Shown: positions 22,432 through 34,885 of the stretch, piece by piece
Numbering within the stretch: position 1 is the first letter of the stretch
Layout: every line of letters starts with the position of its first letter
Assembly: GCA_006538405.1 (NCBI GenBank)
Contig: BJKQ01000006.1
Location: 1,263,001-1,327,000 of the forward strand
DNA length: 64,000 nucleotides
Direction of reading: 5' to 3'
Source: Hansfordia pulvinata
Lineage: Eukaryota > Ascomycota > Sordariomycetes > Xylariales
Translations under genes and position numbers: made by a program
The notes under the pieces: model-generated
Told to the model about the DNA's origin: nothing
Databases searched by the model: none
The model's input: only the letters and a program-made list of their open reading frames with translations

Positions 22432-25400
22432 CGAGCAACAGGAGAAGAGAAGGCAACAGGGGCAGAGAAGGGGCAGGGGACGCCGGCCTTTTACTCGTAC
22501 CAGAGCTGGAGCTGGAGGGCAGCGTGGGATGGCGAGCCGCCGAGCTGGTCAGCCTTGACGGGCCAACAGTAGCAGCAGGAGCGATCGCATGCTCGTCACC
22601 GTCGCCGATGGGCAGGCGAGAGCAGGCAGCTCGGGATAGCGTGGGGTTCCCGTCCACTGTGGGCCTGACCGTGGGGCCGACACGATCTTGCAGAGGGAAG
22701 GATTCGTTGCTTTTGTGGCGAGTGGGCGGCATTTCCAGCTGGCGGTTTGGGGGTCGCGAGACGCCGAGTACCGCTAATGTACCGGCTGAAGCGGCTGTCT
22801 CGGGCAGCGACTGGAAGGCGCCGGTACTCAGTACCCCTCTGCGCAAGGTCTTGAGCAAAGCCCAGGCTGGAGAGAGAAGGTACGGAACGCGATGGCGCAG
22901 CAGGCAGCACTGATTTGGTCACACGGGACACGGCCTGTTGGCAAGCTGCTCAGACGTCGGGTGTTGATGGAAGCGTGCACTGTTGCCCGCGGGCATGGAT
23001 GCGAGTGGAAGACTGGAATCAAGGCACCGCGCACGATGACGAACATGGATAGACCCATTCAAGGTACGAGTACCCTGTACCTAACTCACAAAGGCAGACT
23101 CAACCGTGGGAGGTACGGGAGGGGGCCGACGAGGCCAGGCCGTGGAGGCCCTGGCACGTGCCTGGGAACTGCAGGCTGCGAGTACTCGTACAGGCCGGTA
23201 CTAACCACGGACAAACAGCCCGGGTCCTGTCAATACGTAACAGAAACGCTTGCAGGCTAGCGCTGCCATTTGAGAGCTGAACACATTGATGATGGAAGTA
23301 CAGCATGGACAATCAGCAAACATATCGGCCAAAAGAACACGCCGCTGGCGCCTACGAGCGATTGCGACGAAGAGAATCAGTAAATGCATACCATGATAGG
23401 TCAAGTAGTGTCTCTATTGTACAGCCGGAATGTGTCTGATCGAGGAGGTACGAGTACATACTGCAGATGTGGTTTGGGCTTGTACTCGTAGCCTCACAAA
23501 TTCCGCAGGCAACCCATATGGTTTGGGGTCATGGGCGGTGCAGCGCGTGGAGCGCAATGTCCCTCCCCGGTCCGCTGTCAGCCAGGCCATGTGGGATCCA
23601 GCAGCAGCAATCAAACAGGCTTATGGATCGCCTTGCCATGGGCTGCTTCGGGGCTTGAATGCTTGTCGGGCACCGTCTCGTCTCATGTCAGCTCAGCCTC
23701 GGATTGCTCTGCTCATATGCCAAGCTCGAGGAAGAGACGGAGCGTGGTGCTTGCGCCGCACTGTGTGCAATGGAGGACGCCATTGATACCTCACATAGAA
23801 CCAGTTACACTCGTATGCCGTTCATCCATTCCCAACATGCACCGCAACATCGACCCCGACACGCGGCAAGCAAAGGTTGCAGCGTAAACAATGGTGAGTT
23901 GAGCGCTAAAATTCGAAGAAGTGAGGTGAGCGATACTTCGAAGGTACGCCCGCACATGCCGTACTCGTACAACCTCGAAGATCCAATTCTTCCAGTGTCG
24001 GGTGCGGCATTGATTGATAAGACAGACACCCACGCAGCCCGATCAGCCGCTAATGGAAGCTGGTGGCTCTATCCGTTGGCCGTGCACCTCGGTGGAGCCC
24101 AGGCCTAACCCTGGGCTCTCGTACGTTGCAGGTCCCCTGGCCCTCTTGGTACCAGGTGTTGTACGGAGCAGGAGAAAACACAACTCTTCGCTACACCTGC
24201 AAGAGCTGTGCCGCCCCAAGTACTTGCACACCAGATGTACTGGACATTCACCACCATCGAAACTGACATCCATGGATGTGCCGACGAGCATTACTCGTAG
24301 TTGCCGTTGGAAACTTTTCGCTGGCCATGTAGCGCGTCATGGTGTAATCTAATCCGCTGTGTTCATTTGGATCTCGTTCACTCGCTGCAACGCTGGACAC
24401 GCAGGTTTGGGCCCGCATCGAGGAATCGGCCTGGGGGGCCGGTAGCGGGACGAGCCATGGAACCGATGCCGCTCCCGTCATGTGGCCTGCGTGGGCGAAC
24501 CCCTCCCTTGCCCCCAGGTCCCCATGTCCGAACATGCGCTGTGCTGCATGCTGAGGCTGCACAAAGCCATTGATTGTGTAACCGATAGATTGATTAGATG
24601 GATAAGATCAAACAGATGGGCCTTGGAGGATACCCATCGCATCCCACAGCAGCCGGTGTTGTGGTTGTGACTCGGATGCCTCGGCCGCATCTTTTGCACC
24701 ATCCATGCGTGGCGTCAGCTTCGTCCCCCTCCTGCGGACTCCATGAGCCATCCCCCCCTGCTGTTCGCCTGCTGAGGCGAGAGGGGTTTTTGTCCGCCAC
24801 CACGGCCCTATGAGCGATAAAGGGCCAGATGGTCACCCGCCGGCGGACGCCGATAGAAACGTCAGAGGGCCTGGTTGGGCCAGGGTTGGTGCGTATGTTC
24901 GTAGCGCCGTTTGCGCGGGGACGTTAGGCTGGCACCACCAGCTCCCGGCCCCTTCCGCTTTCTTCAACGTTGCAACCCTTTGCAGGGCATACGCGTACCA
25001 ACCTGAGCATGGTTGAGGGCGTTTGAATCAGGCCGAGAAAATTTAGATCAGGTACTCTCGTTGCTCACGCTAGATCGAATCTAAGACCAAGCGGTCAGAT
25101 GAGATATGTCCGAGGCATCCCGTGAGCAGAGTCTGCCAATCTCCGAGCAAGGCAGTGGAGATCTGTGACCGGGGGATCGCAGCATGCGGAGCTGCAGGTT
25201 TGCCTCATTTCCAGCCTCTTCGGCTCTCTGCCCACCGACTACTCTTACGAAGGAGGCAGAATGTGTCGGCCCATCGAAAGCGGGGCTCGATGCCTTGCAT
25301 CAAACGCCGCCTGTACTCATGCTCTTATCCGTATATGGGGGCGGGGGTGAGGGCGCTTTCTATCAATTCGTCAAGCAAAGATGAGTACATGCAAGTTGGG

Positions 25401-25916
25401 GAAATCGAAAGCGAGAAGAATTCCAGTTTCAATGTGACCATGATGAATCCCGTCGGCCCTCGTACGTGATACAGCCCGAGGCGGAACGCAGGCCGACTCG
25501 CCGGCTTGGGCTCGGCAACAGGTGCCCTGTTTCCGTGATGAGTCAGCACCGACACGGGCGCCCGGCGGCGTTTCGCCAAACTGCCCCGTCCCATTAAAAG
25601 TCGGTGGGGTGCCGTGGTTTGTGAACCACGCCAAGGACCGGCCTCAGATCAAGTGGTAGTGAAGAGCGAGGAATATCACGAGAACGCTTTCACGCCCACC
25701 GTCAAAAGAGATTTTGCCCCTCCACCCTGCTGACTACCTGTACGTGCCCGGGTCTGGATTGGTCACGGCCTGGCCTCGCAGAACTGTGTGTTCACCGCGC
25801 CGCAGCTTGCACAAGCCACCAGGCACGGCGCAGCCTTCGGGGAGCCTTCTCGTACGGACAAGAGAGCGACACTGAGGAGCACAAAGAGGAGGAAGCAAAA
25901 AAGAAAAGGGAAAGAG
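22432..25916. other. Gene-free region carrying a cluster of TACGAGTA octamers
   Basis: Upstream DNA of the OPT gene and of the cyclo-ligase gene. Open frames are short and unrecognisable. Eight octamers in either orientation occur at 22492, 23065, 23183, 23449, 23483, 23962 and 24292, plus a perfect palindrome CGAGTACTCG at 23179-23188 that includes one of them. Confidence 0.6.
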
Positions 25917-26988
25917 ATGCAGGAGAATTCGCCCGAAATGAACAGCTCCGCCCTCAGCGCCGCCAAAACGCAGCTGCGCTCGCTCATGAAGCAGCGTCTG
26001 CGAGCCCTATCGCCGGACGCAGTCACAGCACAGAGTAAGGCCCAGACAGCCCTCGCCCCTTTTGCCCACGCCTTACGCCCCAGCGCACGACACAAAGCAC
26101 GCATGGAGGGCTTGCCACACGGTCCAGCCATCACGGGGCTATTCTCAACAGCGAAAGGGGCCGTTCTGTCTCTATGAGACCACATTCCCCTGAAATTCCG
26201 GAGAAGAGACCATGCAAATGCGATCAAACACGTGCGATAGCTGACACCACCCGCCTCCGGCACACAAAAAAAAAACAGGCAAACAAGTCTTCGAGTCACT
26301 AATCAGCTTCGCACCGTATGCCGAGGCGCGGCGCGTCGGCGTCTACCTATCCATGCCGGGGGGCGAGGTGCAGACCGACGCCATCGTCCGGCACGCCCTC
26401 GCCGCCGGCAAGGACGTCTTCGTCCCCTACCTGCACTGCTCGGGCTTGCCTGCGGGGGAGGGCCCCGCCCGCCTGATGGACATGGTTCGCCTCGACGGCG
26501 TCGCCGACTACGAGGGACTGGCCCGCGACAAGTGGGGGATCCCCAGCGTCGACGCCGCCACTGTCGGCAAGCGCCAGCGCAGCGTCGGGGAGATTGACGG
26601 TGCTGGCGGCGGCGACGGCATCAGTACCGGCTCTGGCGTGCACGTGCCGGCGGACGGCCCGCTGGACCTCATATTGCTGCCTGGCGTCGCTTTCGACATC
26701 GACCCGGGCTCGAAAGCCGTGAGGAGGCTCGGTCACGGCAAGGGCTTCTACGACTACTTCCTCCACCGCTATGCGCTCGCGACGTCGTCGTCGTCCTCGT
26801 CCTCGTCACCACCAAAGTCAGGCCAGGCCGGGAGCGAGAATTCAGGCGTGTTGCTATATGCTTTGGCGCTCAAGGAGCAGTTACTCTCCCCCGAGTCTGG
26901 CGAGTCGGTCCCGGTTGGACCTCATGATCAGCCGATAGACGGCGTTTTCCTGGGCGACGGTTGCCTCACGCAGTCGGGGAAAGAGTGA
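25917..26988 (+). CDS. 5-formyltetrahydrofolate cyclo-ligase
   Basis: ATP-dependent conversion of 5-formyl-THF to 5,10-methenyl-THF in one-carbon metabolism (yeast Fau1, human MTHFS). Exon 1 25917-26034 and exon 2 26279-26988; intron GTAAGG...A-run CAG, 244 bp; 275 aa. Across the junction the sequence reads VTAQ-SKQVFESLISFAPYAEAR, the normal family sequence. Later come VGVYLSMPGGEVQTD, LHCSGLP, KWGIPSVD, and the substrate/nucleotide loop LILLPGVAFD followed by RLGHGKGFYDYFLHRY. The basic N-terminus KTQLRSLMKQRLRALS is also typical. A Ser run after FLHRYALAT is an extra low-complexity insert. A second ATG at 25938 is possible. Confidence 0.95.
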
Positions 26989-27271
26989 CAGCGGTGTATG
27001 TAGATGCGACAGTGCAGAAGCCGTCACGTTCACACATCAACGATCCAACTTACTCGGTCCCATCGTGACTTGCATGCTCCTGCTTATAATTCTGCGCCAC
27101 CTTGAACCGCCCCGCAATTTTGAAGAAGCCTTTGAATGCCAGTATCTTCCCTAGCTTTTCGTCATGGCCGCTGCCGACTGTTCCTATGGAATTCGGTCCT
27201 CGACTTGTGTGGTCGGAAAGGTCTGCCGTAACGCCGTGAGCCCTGTCGCCTCGCAATGGCCCTCGCCCTCA

Positions 27272-27815
27272 TTAGATTGCTTCCTGAATCAAAGAAACGT
27301 TGTCGCCCTTGAGCAGAATTTGCCCTGTGTGATAGTCATGTCAGCAGGGAGTAAAGTGACCTGGCGTGCCGGAAGAAAACGCGCGGGGTTTCGAATAGGG
27401 CGCGTGCGCGTGACGATGGTGGCATTCGGGAGCGAATGACGCTGATGGGAGTGGGCTATCCGTACCTAAGGACCTTCTCTTCTCTTCCGAGTTGGTCTTG
27501 GTGATCTGCTTGACCTCAACCGCGTCGTCGATGACGAGGTTCATGAATTCGTCGAAACCCTGAGCGCAAAGGTGAATCGTTAGCAAGCAGTCAAGCACTG
27601 ACAAGAGCTGCGCGCGGAGCTCACTGGCGCGCGGGACGCTGACCGGAGCGCGCAAATGAGGTTGACGAGAATCTTACCCTGATCTTTCCCTCGATCCTGA
27701 TTCCCAGCTGCTCGTACAGCCAAATCTTGACAGTCGCGTGTGTCTGGAGGAGCTTGAAGATGAAGTTGATGGGCGGTAGCAGGACCTTGCGCCCACCGCC
27801 TCCACGGCCAGTCAT
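27272..27815 (-). CDS. SME1: Small nuclear ribonucleoprotein E (SmE)
   Basis: Sm-ring subunit of spliceosomal snRNPs, 94 aa in three exons: 27815-27678, 27559-27466 and 27324-27272, with introns of 118 and 141 bp. The spliced product reads [47 protein letters not shown] (Sm1), and GQILLKGDNVSLIQEAI (Sm2), colinear with human SNRPE. The N-terminus MTGRGGGGRK is glycine-rich. All junctions keep frame. Confidence 0.96.
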
Positions 27816-29404
27816 TTCGAGGGTGGGTGTTTTGGAATTAGACGGAAATCGATGTGCGCAGTAGAATGCGAGGCCTTTGAAGCGTACGAGGTCGGTAAGC
27901 TGAAGATGTCGGGGGTGGTGCTGGTCGTTGATGGCGGTCTGATTGCGGGTCAGGTACGGGAGAAGCTGCTAAACTGGCGGGCCTGCTGCCCACTGTCGCG
28001 AGAGGTCTGCAAGGCTGATGGCGCGGCTGAGCTGCTGGGCCGTTTTGGGTGCCCTCCGGCCTCCACCTGGGCGTCGACAGGTGCTGCTCCAGTGGAGGCT
28101 TCAGGTGATGAATGAACGTAATGGAAGCCCGTCTGTGGTGTCGGGAAGGATTAGTTCTCGGTACCTCACGATCAGCCCTTACGTGGTACAGCATCTAAGT
28201 ACTGTCTACACACCTCATCGTCGCCGCGGCCTGAACCAGATAAGCCACCTTTTTACCCCTCCAAGATCCACCTCGAGAGCTTTCAAGCCACTCAGCTTCC
28301 CCCGCCTGTGTGAACTTCGGGGGCCAGCCTCCGATACTTCTGATCTCGTATACCATGACTCCTTGCGAGCGGTCCTATACCTTGATGTCAAGTACCACTG
28401 GTCGAGTACTTCCAGGTCTTTTGAAGCCCTGACTCGACATAGCAACCGCGGGACAATCAGAGATTGTGAAGGCTCACAACAATCGGTGGATTGACGGGAG
28501 GCAGTCTATCGCGAACGAGCTGACGAATGAATGGACATTTGCGTGAACCTCGTCAAGGTGCATCGCTTCCCTTTAACTTGATTTCCAACAGATCCTGATG
28601 AGTTGTGTTCGTTGTATCACATTGGTCCCCGAAGTCGACCCCAGACTGTAAATACTGCCGCCTGCACGTGGTCGCTGGACTGAAGCCGAGCCCACCATAC
28701 GTCGACTCTTCCGGGCGGCTTCCCTTTTTCTGGGCCCCTCATCCGTCATCCGCCACCCGCCCGCGCTGCCTGCTACCCTACTGCTTCCCCCGATTACCTC
28801 ATTCCCGGCGTGTTTTCCCATTGTTGCCTGCAAGGTTCTGGGCTGTTCCTGCTCTTCTCTACTGGCTGGCCTCAACACTGCGCACTGCACGTGTCTTTTG
28901 ACATCTGGTAGGTTGGCCATCCCGTCTGCTTCCGCCTTGAACGTTCTCGTCATCCACCAACACCAGCATCACCACCGCATCTGATTCTGCCCCTCCCTGG
29001 CCCTGCCCCTGCCTGTATCTGTTTGTGGCTCTGAGCGCCGCCATACACCGGCTGGCAGATAAACCAGCTCCCTCACGTTCAGACGAGACGTGTCTCGGCG
29101 ACGCCGCCCCATCTCGCCCGCCGCTTGCGACCGCCGAATCGACGTCGCGTCACTCGGACTAGCCCACCACCGCATCGCCCGCTTGCATATTCAACGTCTG
29201 TCGCAATCGTCTAATTTGATATCTTCATTCGCAGCCATTACCGAATATCGCCACTGTTGCCATCTCCGCACCACGGAAGCCTGTGCTTCAGTGCCGACCC
29301 TCCTCGACCAACCGCACTGCCGAGAGAGCAGGCCGTCGGCTGTCCTGCCTCACCACTCTCCTTAAGACCTCGGCGCCTTTCGCGACATTGTGCGCTCACA
29401 AATC
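27816..29404. other. Divergent promoter region between SmE and MTR10
   Basis: No open frame with recognisable content. The part near MTR10 (28,700-29,400) is CT-rich with scattered short frames, consistent with a long leader. Confidence 0.5.
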
Positions 29405-32400
29405 ATGGCGACCAACGGGTCCAACCAGGCCTTTGCGCCCGAAGATGTGCTTCAAGCCATGTTGACGATGCGGAGCGGCGACTCGGACAAGAAGAAGCAC
29501 GCCCATGAGTTCCTCGAGAGCTTTCAAAAATCTGTACGTTTCTTGCCCGCCACCCCAGAGCATCCGCCGGCAGATCCCGTCTTTGTCGCGCGCTCGCTAA
29601 CCTGATCTCCGCTTCCAAGACCGCCGCGTGGACAACCACCATCTCGGTCCTCCAGTCACAGGCCGAAGCCGACGCGAAATTGTTTGCTGCTACCACACTG
29701 CGTGGCAAGGTACGAAGTCCCCACAACGGGCCCTTCGCCGTTCTCGCTGACGATCTTGCCTGCGACAGATTACCTACGATCTCTCGACACAAATATCTGC
29801 GACTGAACTGCCAGCCGTGCGCGAACAGCTCCTAAATTTGATCAAGCAGTACGCTGCTGGCCCCAAGCCCATCAGGGTCCAGTTGTGCGTTTGCCTTGCG
29901 AATCTCGCCATTCAAATGCTGGACTGGAAGGACGTACTTCCCGTCGTTGTATCGTCCATGGGTAACGAGGTCGAGAGTCATGCTTGCATCCTCGACTTTC
30001 TCAGAATCCTCCCGGAGGAGGTTACCGAAGGCCGCAAAATCAACCTATCAGTATGTGGATCGAAAAACAGAGGCGACGCGTCCTCTGTCCTTGCGTTTTG
30101 AGGAGGCCCGGCGTTCCGGCAAGCCAGCAGTTGGATAATGGTCTAATTGGTACCCTAACAGGAAGAGAACCTGAGCCAGCGAACTACTGAGCTGCTCGCA
30201 GACAACGCACCCCAAGTGGTGCAACTCCTCATCAACTACGCCAACTCGTCGTGTAAGCTGCCTACTTTGCCCCAGTCTCATATCTTCCAAAGCCTCGAGC
30301 GCTAATGATGAACCCCTTCCAGCCGAGGCCGCCAGCAACCCCCAGCTGCTCGAATGCATCACGTCGTGGCTGAGAGAGCTGCCTGTCGGCGACGTCGTGC
30401 AATCTCCGCTCCTCGACATCATCTTCAACGGTCTCGAGAGTGACTCCTCGTTCCAGGCCGCAGCGGAGTGCCTGTCGACGATGGTGCGCGAGACCAGGGA
30501 TGTGGACGAGAGTGTGGATACGGTGCAGACTCTCTTGCCCAAGATCCTGTCGCTACGCCCCAAGATTGAGAAGTTTGTAGCGGAGGAAGACGCCGAGTCG
30601 TACAAGGCTTTGACCAGGGTCTTGGCCGATGCCGGCTCGGCGTGGGTTGTTGCCATCGCTCGCGAACCCACCCATTTCAGGCCTTTGGTGGACGCCATAC
30701 TCGAATGCGCAGCACGCGACAAAGAGCGGGATGTCATCGAGAACACTTTCGACTTTTGGTACGATCTCAAGCAGTACCTGGTGCTGGAGAGGTACATTCA
30801 AGCGCGCATGGAGCTTCTCGATGTTTACTCAAAGCTTGTCGACATCCTCCTCAACCATCTTCAGTACCCCGAATCTGAGAGCGGCAACGAGACCGATCTT
30901 TTCGACGGCGACCGTGAGGCGGAAGAGAAGTTCCGAGAATTCAGGCACCACATGGGCGACACGCTCAAAGATGCCTGTGAGGTCATGGGCGTGACTGAGT
31001 GCCTCACCAAGGTTCTTGACGCGATCAAGGTCTGGATGCAGAATTACGCCAGCATGGCCAACGGCGCTAAAGTTCCCCACTGGCAGAAGCTGGAAGCGCC
31101 CCTATTCTCTATGAGAGCCATGGGCCGCATGGTTGAGAAGGATGAAAACATTGTTCTTCCTCAATTGATGCCACTTTTGGTTCAGATCCCACCTCACGAG
31201 AAGCTCCGATTTGCCACTATCATGGTGTTGGGCAGATATACAGAATGGACCTCGGCGCATTCCGAGTTTCTCGAGCCCCAGTTCACTTACATCGTCTCAT
31301 CTTTCGACACCGAATCCAAGGAGATTGTCAGAGCTGCTGCAATGGCCATCAAGTTCTTTTGCCAGGATTGCAAACACCTTCTCAGCGCCCAGGTGGTCCA
31401 GCTCCAGCAGTTCTACAACCAGATCCTCGACAAGCTCCCCGAAATCAGTCAAGAAGAAATCACCGAAGGTGTGGCCAATGTGGTAGCAGTGCAACCCAAG
31501 GAGGAGATCTACAAGCTTCTCAAGCTTTACTGTGATCCGCTTGTTGAGAGGCTGATGGAGAAGGCTAACGGAGCAGCGGATGATAATGGAAAGCTCGCTG
31601 TCGCCGACCATCTGCAGCTCATTACGATCTTTGTTCAGACCGTGGTCATTCTGCCGCCTGTGGCCAAGGGTGAGGAAGACCCTGCCGTCAAGTACTGGCA
31701 AGAAGTTTTCCCCGTTCTGTCCAAGATCCTGGACAGCTTCATTTCTTTCATCCCCATTTGCGAGCGGGTTTGCAGGTGCTGGAGGTTCCTGGTCATTTCT
31801 CACAGAACAGCCATGACTCCTCTGTTGGCTGACATGGCCAACAAGCTGGCCGGCGGCTTTGCCAGTTCCAAACAAGGCTGCTTCCTGTGGGTGACAGGGG
31901 CCATTCTGCGCGAGTTCAGTGACGAGCGCGACTACGTCGACCAATCCATCACGGAGCACATCTACACTTTCTTCGAAGCTCAGGCCACCAACGTCCTCCG
32001 TTTCCTCAGCGACCTCACGCCGCAAGAATTGCCAGACGTGATGGAGGATTTCTTCCGTCTGCTCATCGACGCCCTCCTCTATTACCCTCAGAAGCTTATT
32101 CCCTCGCCTCTCTTCACCCCTATTCTCGAGGCTGCAAACTCCGTGCTTGTCCTTGAACAGCGGGAACCTCTCTCTGCAGCTTTGCACTACATCCGAGATG
32201 TGCTGCAGTGGGGCGGGAACAACCCGCCCACATACGAGCACCTGTCTGAAGAGGTCGTACGCCAATTGGGCAGCATTGTGAAGCAACTGCTCAATTCTAA
32301 GGGAGAGGCACTGGTTCAGCGTGTATTGGCTGGTATGATGATCACGTTCCCGGGAGACTGCTTCGCCGATGGCAGTGGTGCGATACTCACGCTTTTCCAA

Positions 32401-32652
32401 ATCATGCCTCAGCAAACCGTTCAGTGGGTGGATCGCACATTACGCCTGCTGCCGCCCGGCAGTGTGACGGCTACCGAGGTGGAGAAGTTGATGGCCAAGA
32501 TTCAGGAGCGGCTCAATGCCAACGATACGGGCGACGTACGACAAATCCGCGCTATCCTCCAAGATTTCACCAACACCTATCGTCGTCGGAACGTTGCGCC
32601 CCGCGACGGGCTCGGCCAGCTCGAGGCCTCACGCTTCCACTTCTCCGGCTAG
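29405..32652 (+). CDS. MTR10: Karyopherin MTR10 / transportin-3 type nuclear import receptor
   Basis: Importin-beta-family receptor that imports mRNA-binding SR-type proteins and, in yeast, affects tRNA traffic. Five exons: 29405-29533, 29620-29709, 29769-30050, 30162-30252 and 30323-32652; the total is an exact 973-codon frame. The N-terminus holds the importin-beta N-terminal region (AMLTMRSGDSDKKKHAHEFL, then LQSQAEADAKLFAATTLRGK, then LPAVREQLLNLIKQYAAGPK), followed by helical HEAT-type repeats throughout; the C-terminus reads QIRAILQDFTNTYRRRN. Length matches the family (about 970). The intron-2 donor falls directly after ATTLRGK, and exon 5 carries most of the protein. No break is seen. 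Confidence 0.95.
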
Positions 32653-33735
32653 TGTTTCGGAGCTTACATGCGTCGTCGTTCAATATCCCCTTGGTCACCC
32701 CGTTGAAGCCGTAAAATAGGGATAATGATGGCTTGCAACTCTCGGCAAGACTCTCCAAGACGACGCAAAGGCAGCTAGGCTCAAGTGGGCCGTCATCGTG
32801 GTAGTCTGCGGTGGTGAAGAGGGCGACTCAGCGGCGGATATTGCACCTTCGGCAGACTTGGTGAAATTATGGAGACGTAAGAGATGCATTGACAGGTTTT
32901 GGGAAAGGAGCACTGCTGCTGATTCAGCGATGGGTTACAGCCGAAGAGTGAAGCCCTCCAACGGAAGAAACGGCTTGGCTCAGTGCTGGAATGACGAGCG
33001 GCAGGAGCATGGCGGGGGACAGTGGGTTTGCACATGGCTAGAAGGGCGAGGTAAAGAAAAGACATAATGAACATAATAGATTCAGTAATCCACGCTTTCA
33101 CGGCTGTATACCGTTGGTTGTAAGAAATAACATTTTGGTTCATTGGTGAGTTTGGTCGTATCTTGAACTCTCCATGATCAAAATGCGGTGGGGCTTCCGT
33201 CAGGTCGGTGTAAGAAGCGTCTCGTGGTGAAGCTGCTTGAAGCTGCTGGAACGACGAAAAGGGGGCGCTGTCAAATCATGTGGAATCTGATGTCACTGCG
33301 TGGCATTTCTATTCAAATAGCCATATTATCGCAGTGGCGGGGTGCACCATCGTCGCACCAGACGCGAACCCACCAGCCAACGTGCCTTCACCAGTCTGGG
33401 GCGACCTGTCGGCCCGGACAAGGCAACGCGCATCACGCGCCCGCCCCAGCAGCCATTCAATGCTTTCGCATCTTCAGCAGCGACACGTCCACTGGTAGGT
33501 AACCACGGTGTTAACATACACCAAAGAACAGTCGTTGCCCACGGCGACCAGTTGGTACCTGGAGCACGTTTGCGCGCACTGAACCACGGACTGGTCTTTG
33601 TCGGCAAACCAAAAGCGGAATTGCTCCCCATCAACATCCGATGGCCAAGCCCACTCTATAGTTCTTGCTGTGGCATGGGTTGTTGCTCCACCCCTCTTCT
33701 GCTGCCTCACAATACGACGAGCAGAGCGACCAAGG
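32653..33735. other. Intergenic region, no gene seen
   Basis: 3' flank of MTR10 and promoter of the methyltransferase gene. Open frames on both strands are short and without recognisable content. Confidence 0.5.
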
Positions 33736-34885
33736 ATGGAGGCCGCAACTAAACAACACTTCTTCAACCATGGAGGCAATAAGGTGAGGCCCTCCCCCAT
33801 CACCCCAATATGGCTCGCTGGCCACCCTGCCCCGACTTTTCGGTTTTCGGCACGTTGGCTGACAGCTTTTCAAGCCGGGTTTCGACCAAGAGAGGCTTGA
33901 CTGCCACTTCTGTCAGCTGCGGGGGTTCGCAACGCACGCCGAGTACCCCGTGACAGTCATCAACAACGTGGATGACACGGCCTTAGATCCCACGTTCCGA
34001 TTCACCGACAAATCAGTCGTCATGGAAGGCGTGGAACGAGTTAGAGAAGAGTTCCACTGGGGCTGCACATGCGCTGAGGGTGGCGGGGATTGCCAGTACG
34101 GGGGCTGCGGCTGCCTGGACCCATACATCAATGAAGACAGCAGGAACAGTGAGGACGAGGACGAGGACGAGGATGAGGAGTACGCCGATGAGAATGACGG
34201 CGAGGATCAGCCGCGAATGAAGGTCTACGCGTACCACACTCACGGGGCCAAGGCAGGCCGGCTGACGAGCAAACGGCTTGATTCGGAGCTGGCCATCTTC
34301 GAGTGCAACGAGCGCTGCGGATGCGGCCCGGAGTGCCCCAACCGGGTGGTCGAGCAGGGCCGCAAGGTGCCGCTGCAGATCTTCCGAACCAAGAACCGTG
34401 GCTGGGGGGTCAGAAGCATGACCAACATCCAGAGAGGGCAGTTTGTCGACCTGTACCTGGGCGAAGTCATCACGCCGGCGGAGGCAGACGCGCGCCGAGC
34501 GGCGTCGCACATAGCGCAGCGCAAGGACGTGTACCTGTTCGCGCTGGACAAGTTTTACGACCCAGCCTCTCAGGACCACAAGCTGCGCACGACGATGGAG
34601 GTGGACGGCGAGTTCGTGTCAGGGCCCTCGCGCTTCATCAACCACTCGTGCGAGCCCAACTTGCGCATCTTTGCGCGCGTCGGCAGCCAGGAGGAACTGC
34701 ACCTACACGACCTGGCCTTCTTCGCGATCCAGGACATCGCCAAAGGCGAGGAGCTGACGTTCGACTACATGGACACGGGAGGCCGCGACAACGAGGAAGG
34801 CGACGACGCCAACGACCCGGAGAAGCGCAAGGACATGACCAAGTGCCTGTGTGGGACCCCCAATTGCCGTGGCTGGTTGTGGTGA
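33736..34885 (+). CDS. dim-5: Histone H3 lysine-9 methyltransferase, DIM-5/Clr4 type
   Basis: SET-domain enzyme that marks heterochromatin by methylating H3K9; in Neurospora it directs DNA methylation. Exon 1 33736-33783 (MEAATKQHFFNHGGNK), intron 33784-33865 (GTGAGG...CAG), exon 2 33866-34885; 355 aa. It is colinear with DIM-5: an N-terminal CHFCQLRGFATHA, a pre-SET zinc cluster (GCTCAEGGGDCQYGGCGCLD and CNERCGCGPECPNR), SET core (RGWGV, GQFVDLYLGEVI, RKDVYLFALDKF, RFINHSCEPN, ELTFDY) and post-SET CLCGTPNCRGWLW. A very acidic stretch (residues about 75-98, mostly Glu/Asp) sits inside the pre-SET region and is longer than in DIM-5. The acceptor could instead be the next AAG, which removes three residues. 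Confidence 0.96.

Noticed and set aside
22432..25916. RIP-degraded transposon relic
   Set aside because: The region is not AT-rich and has no TpA excess obvious by eye, nor any transposase or polyprotein fragment.
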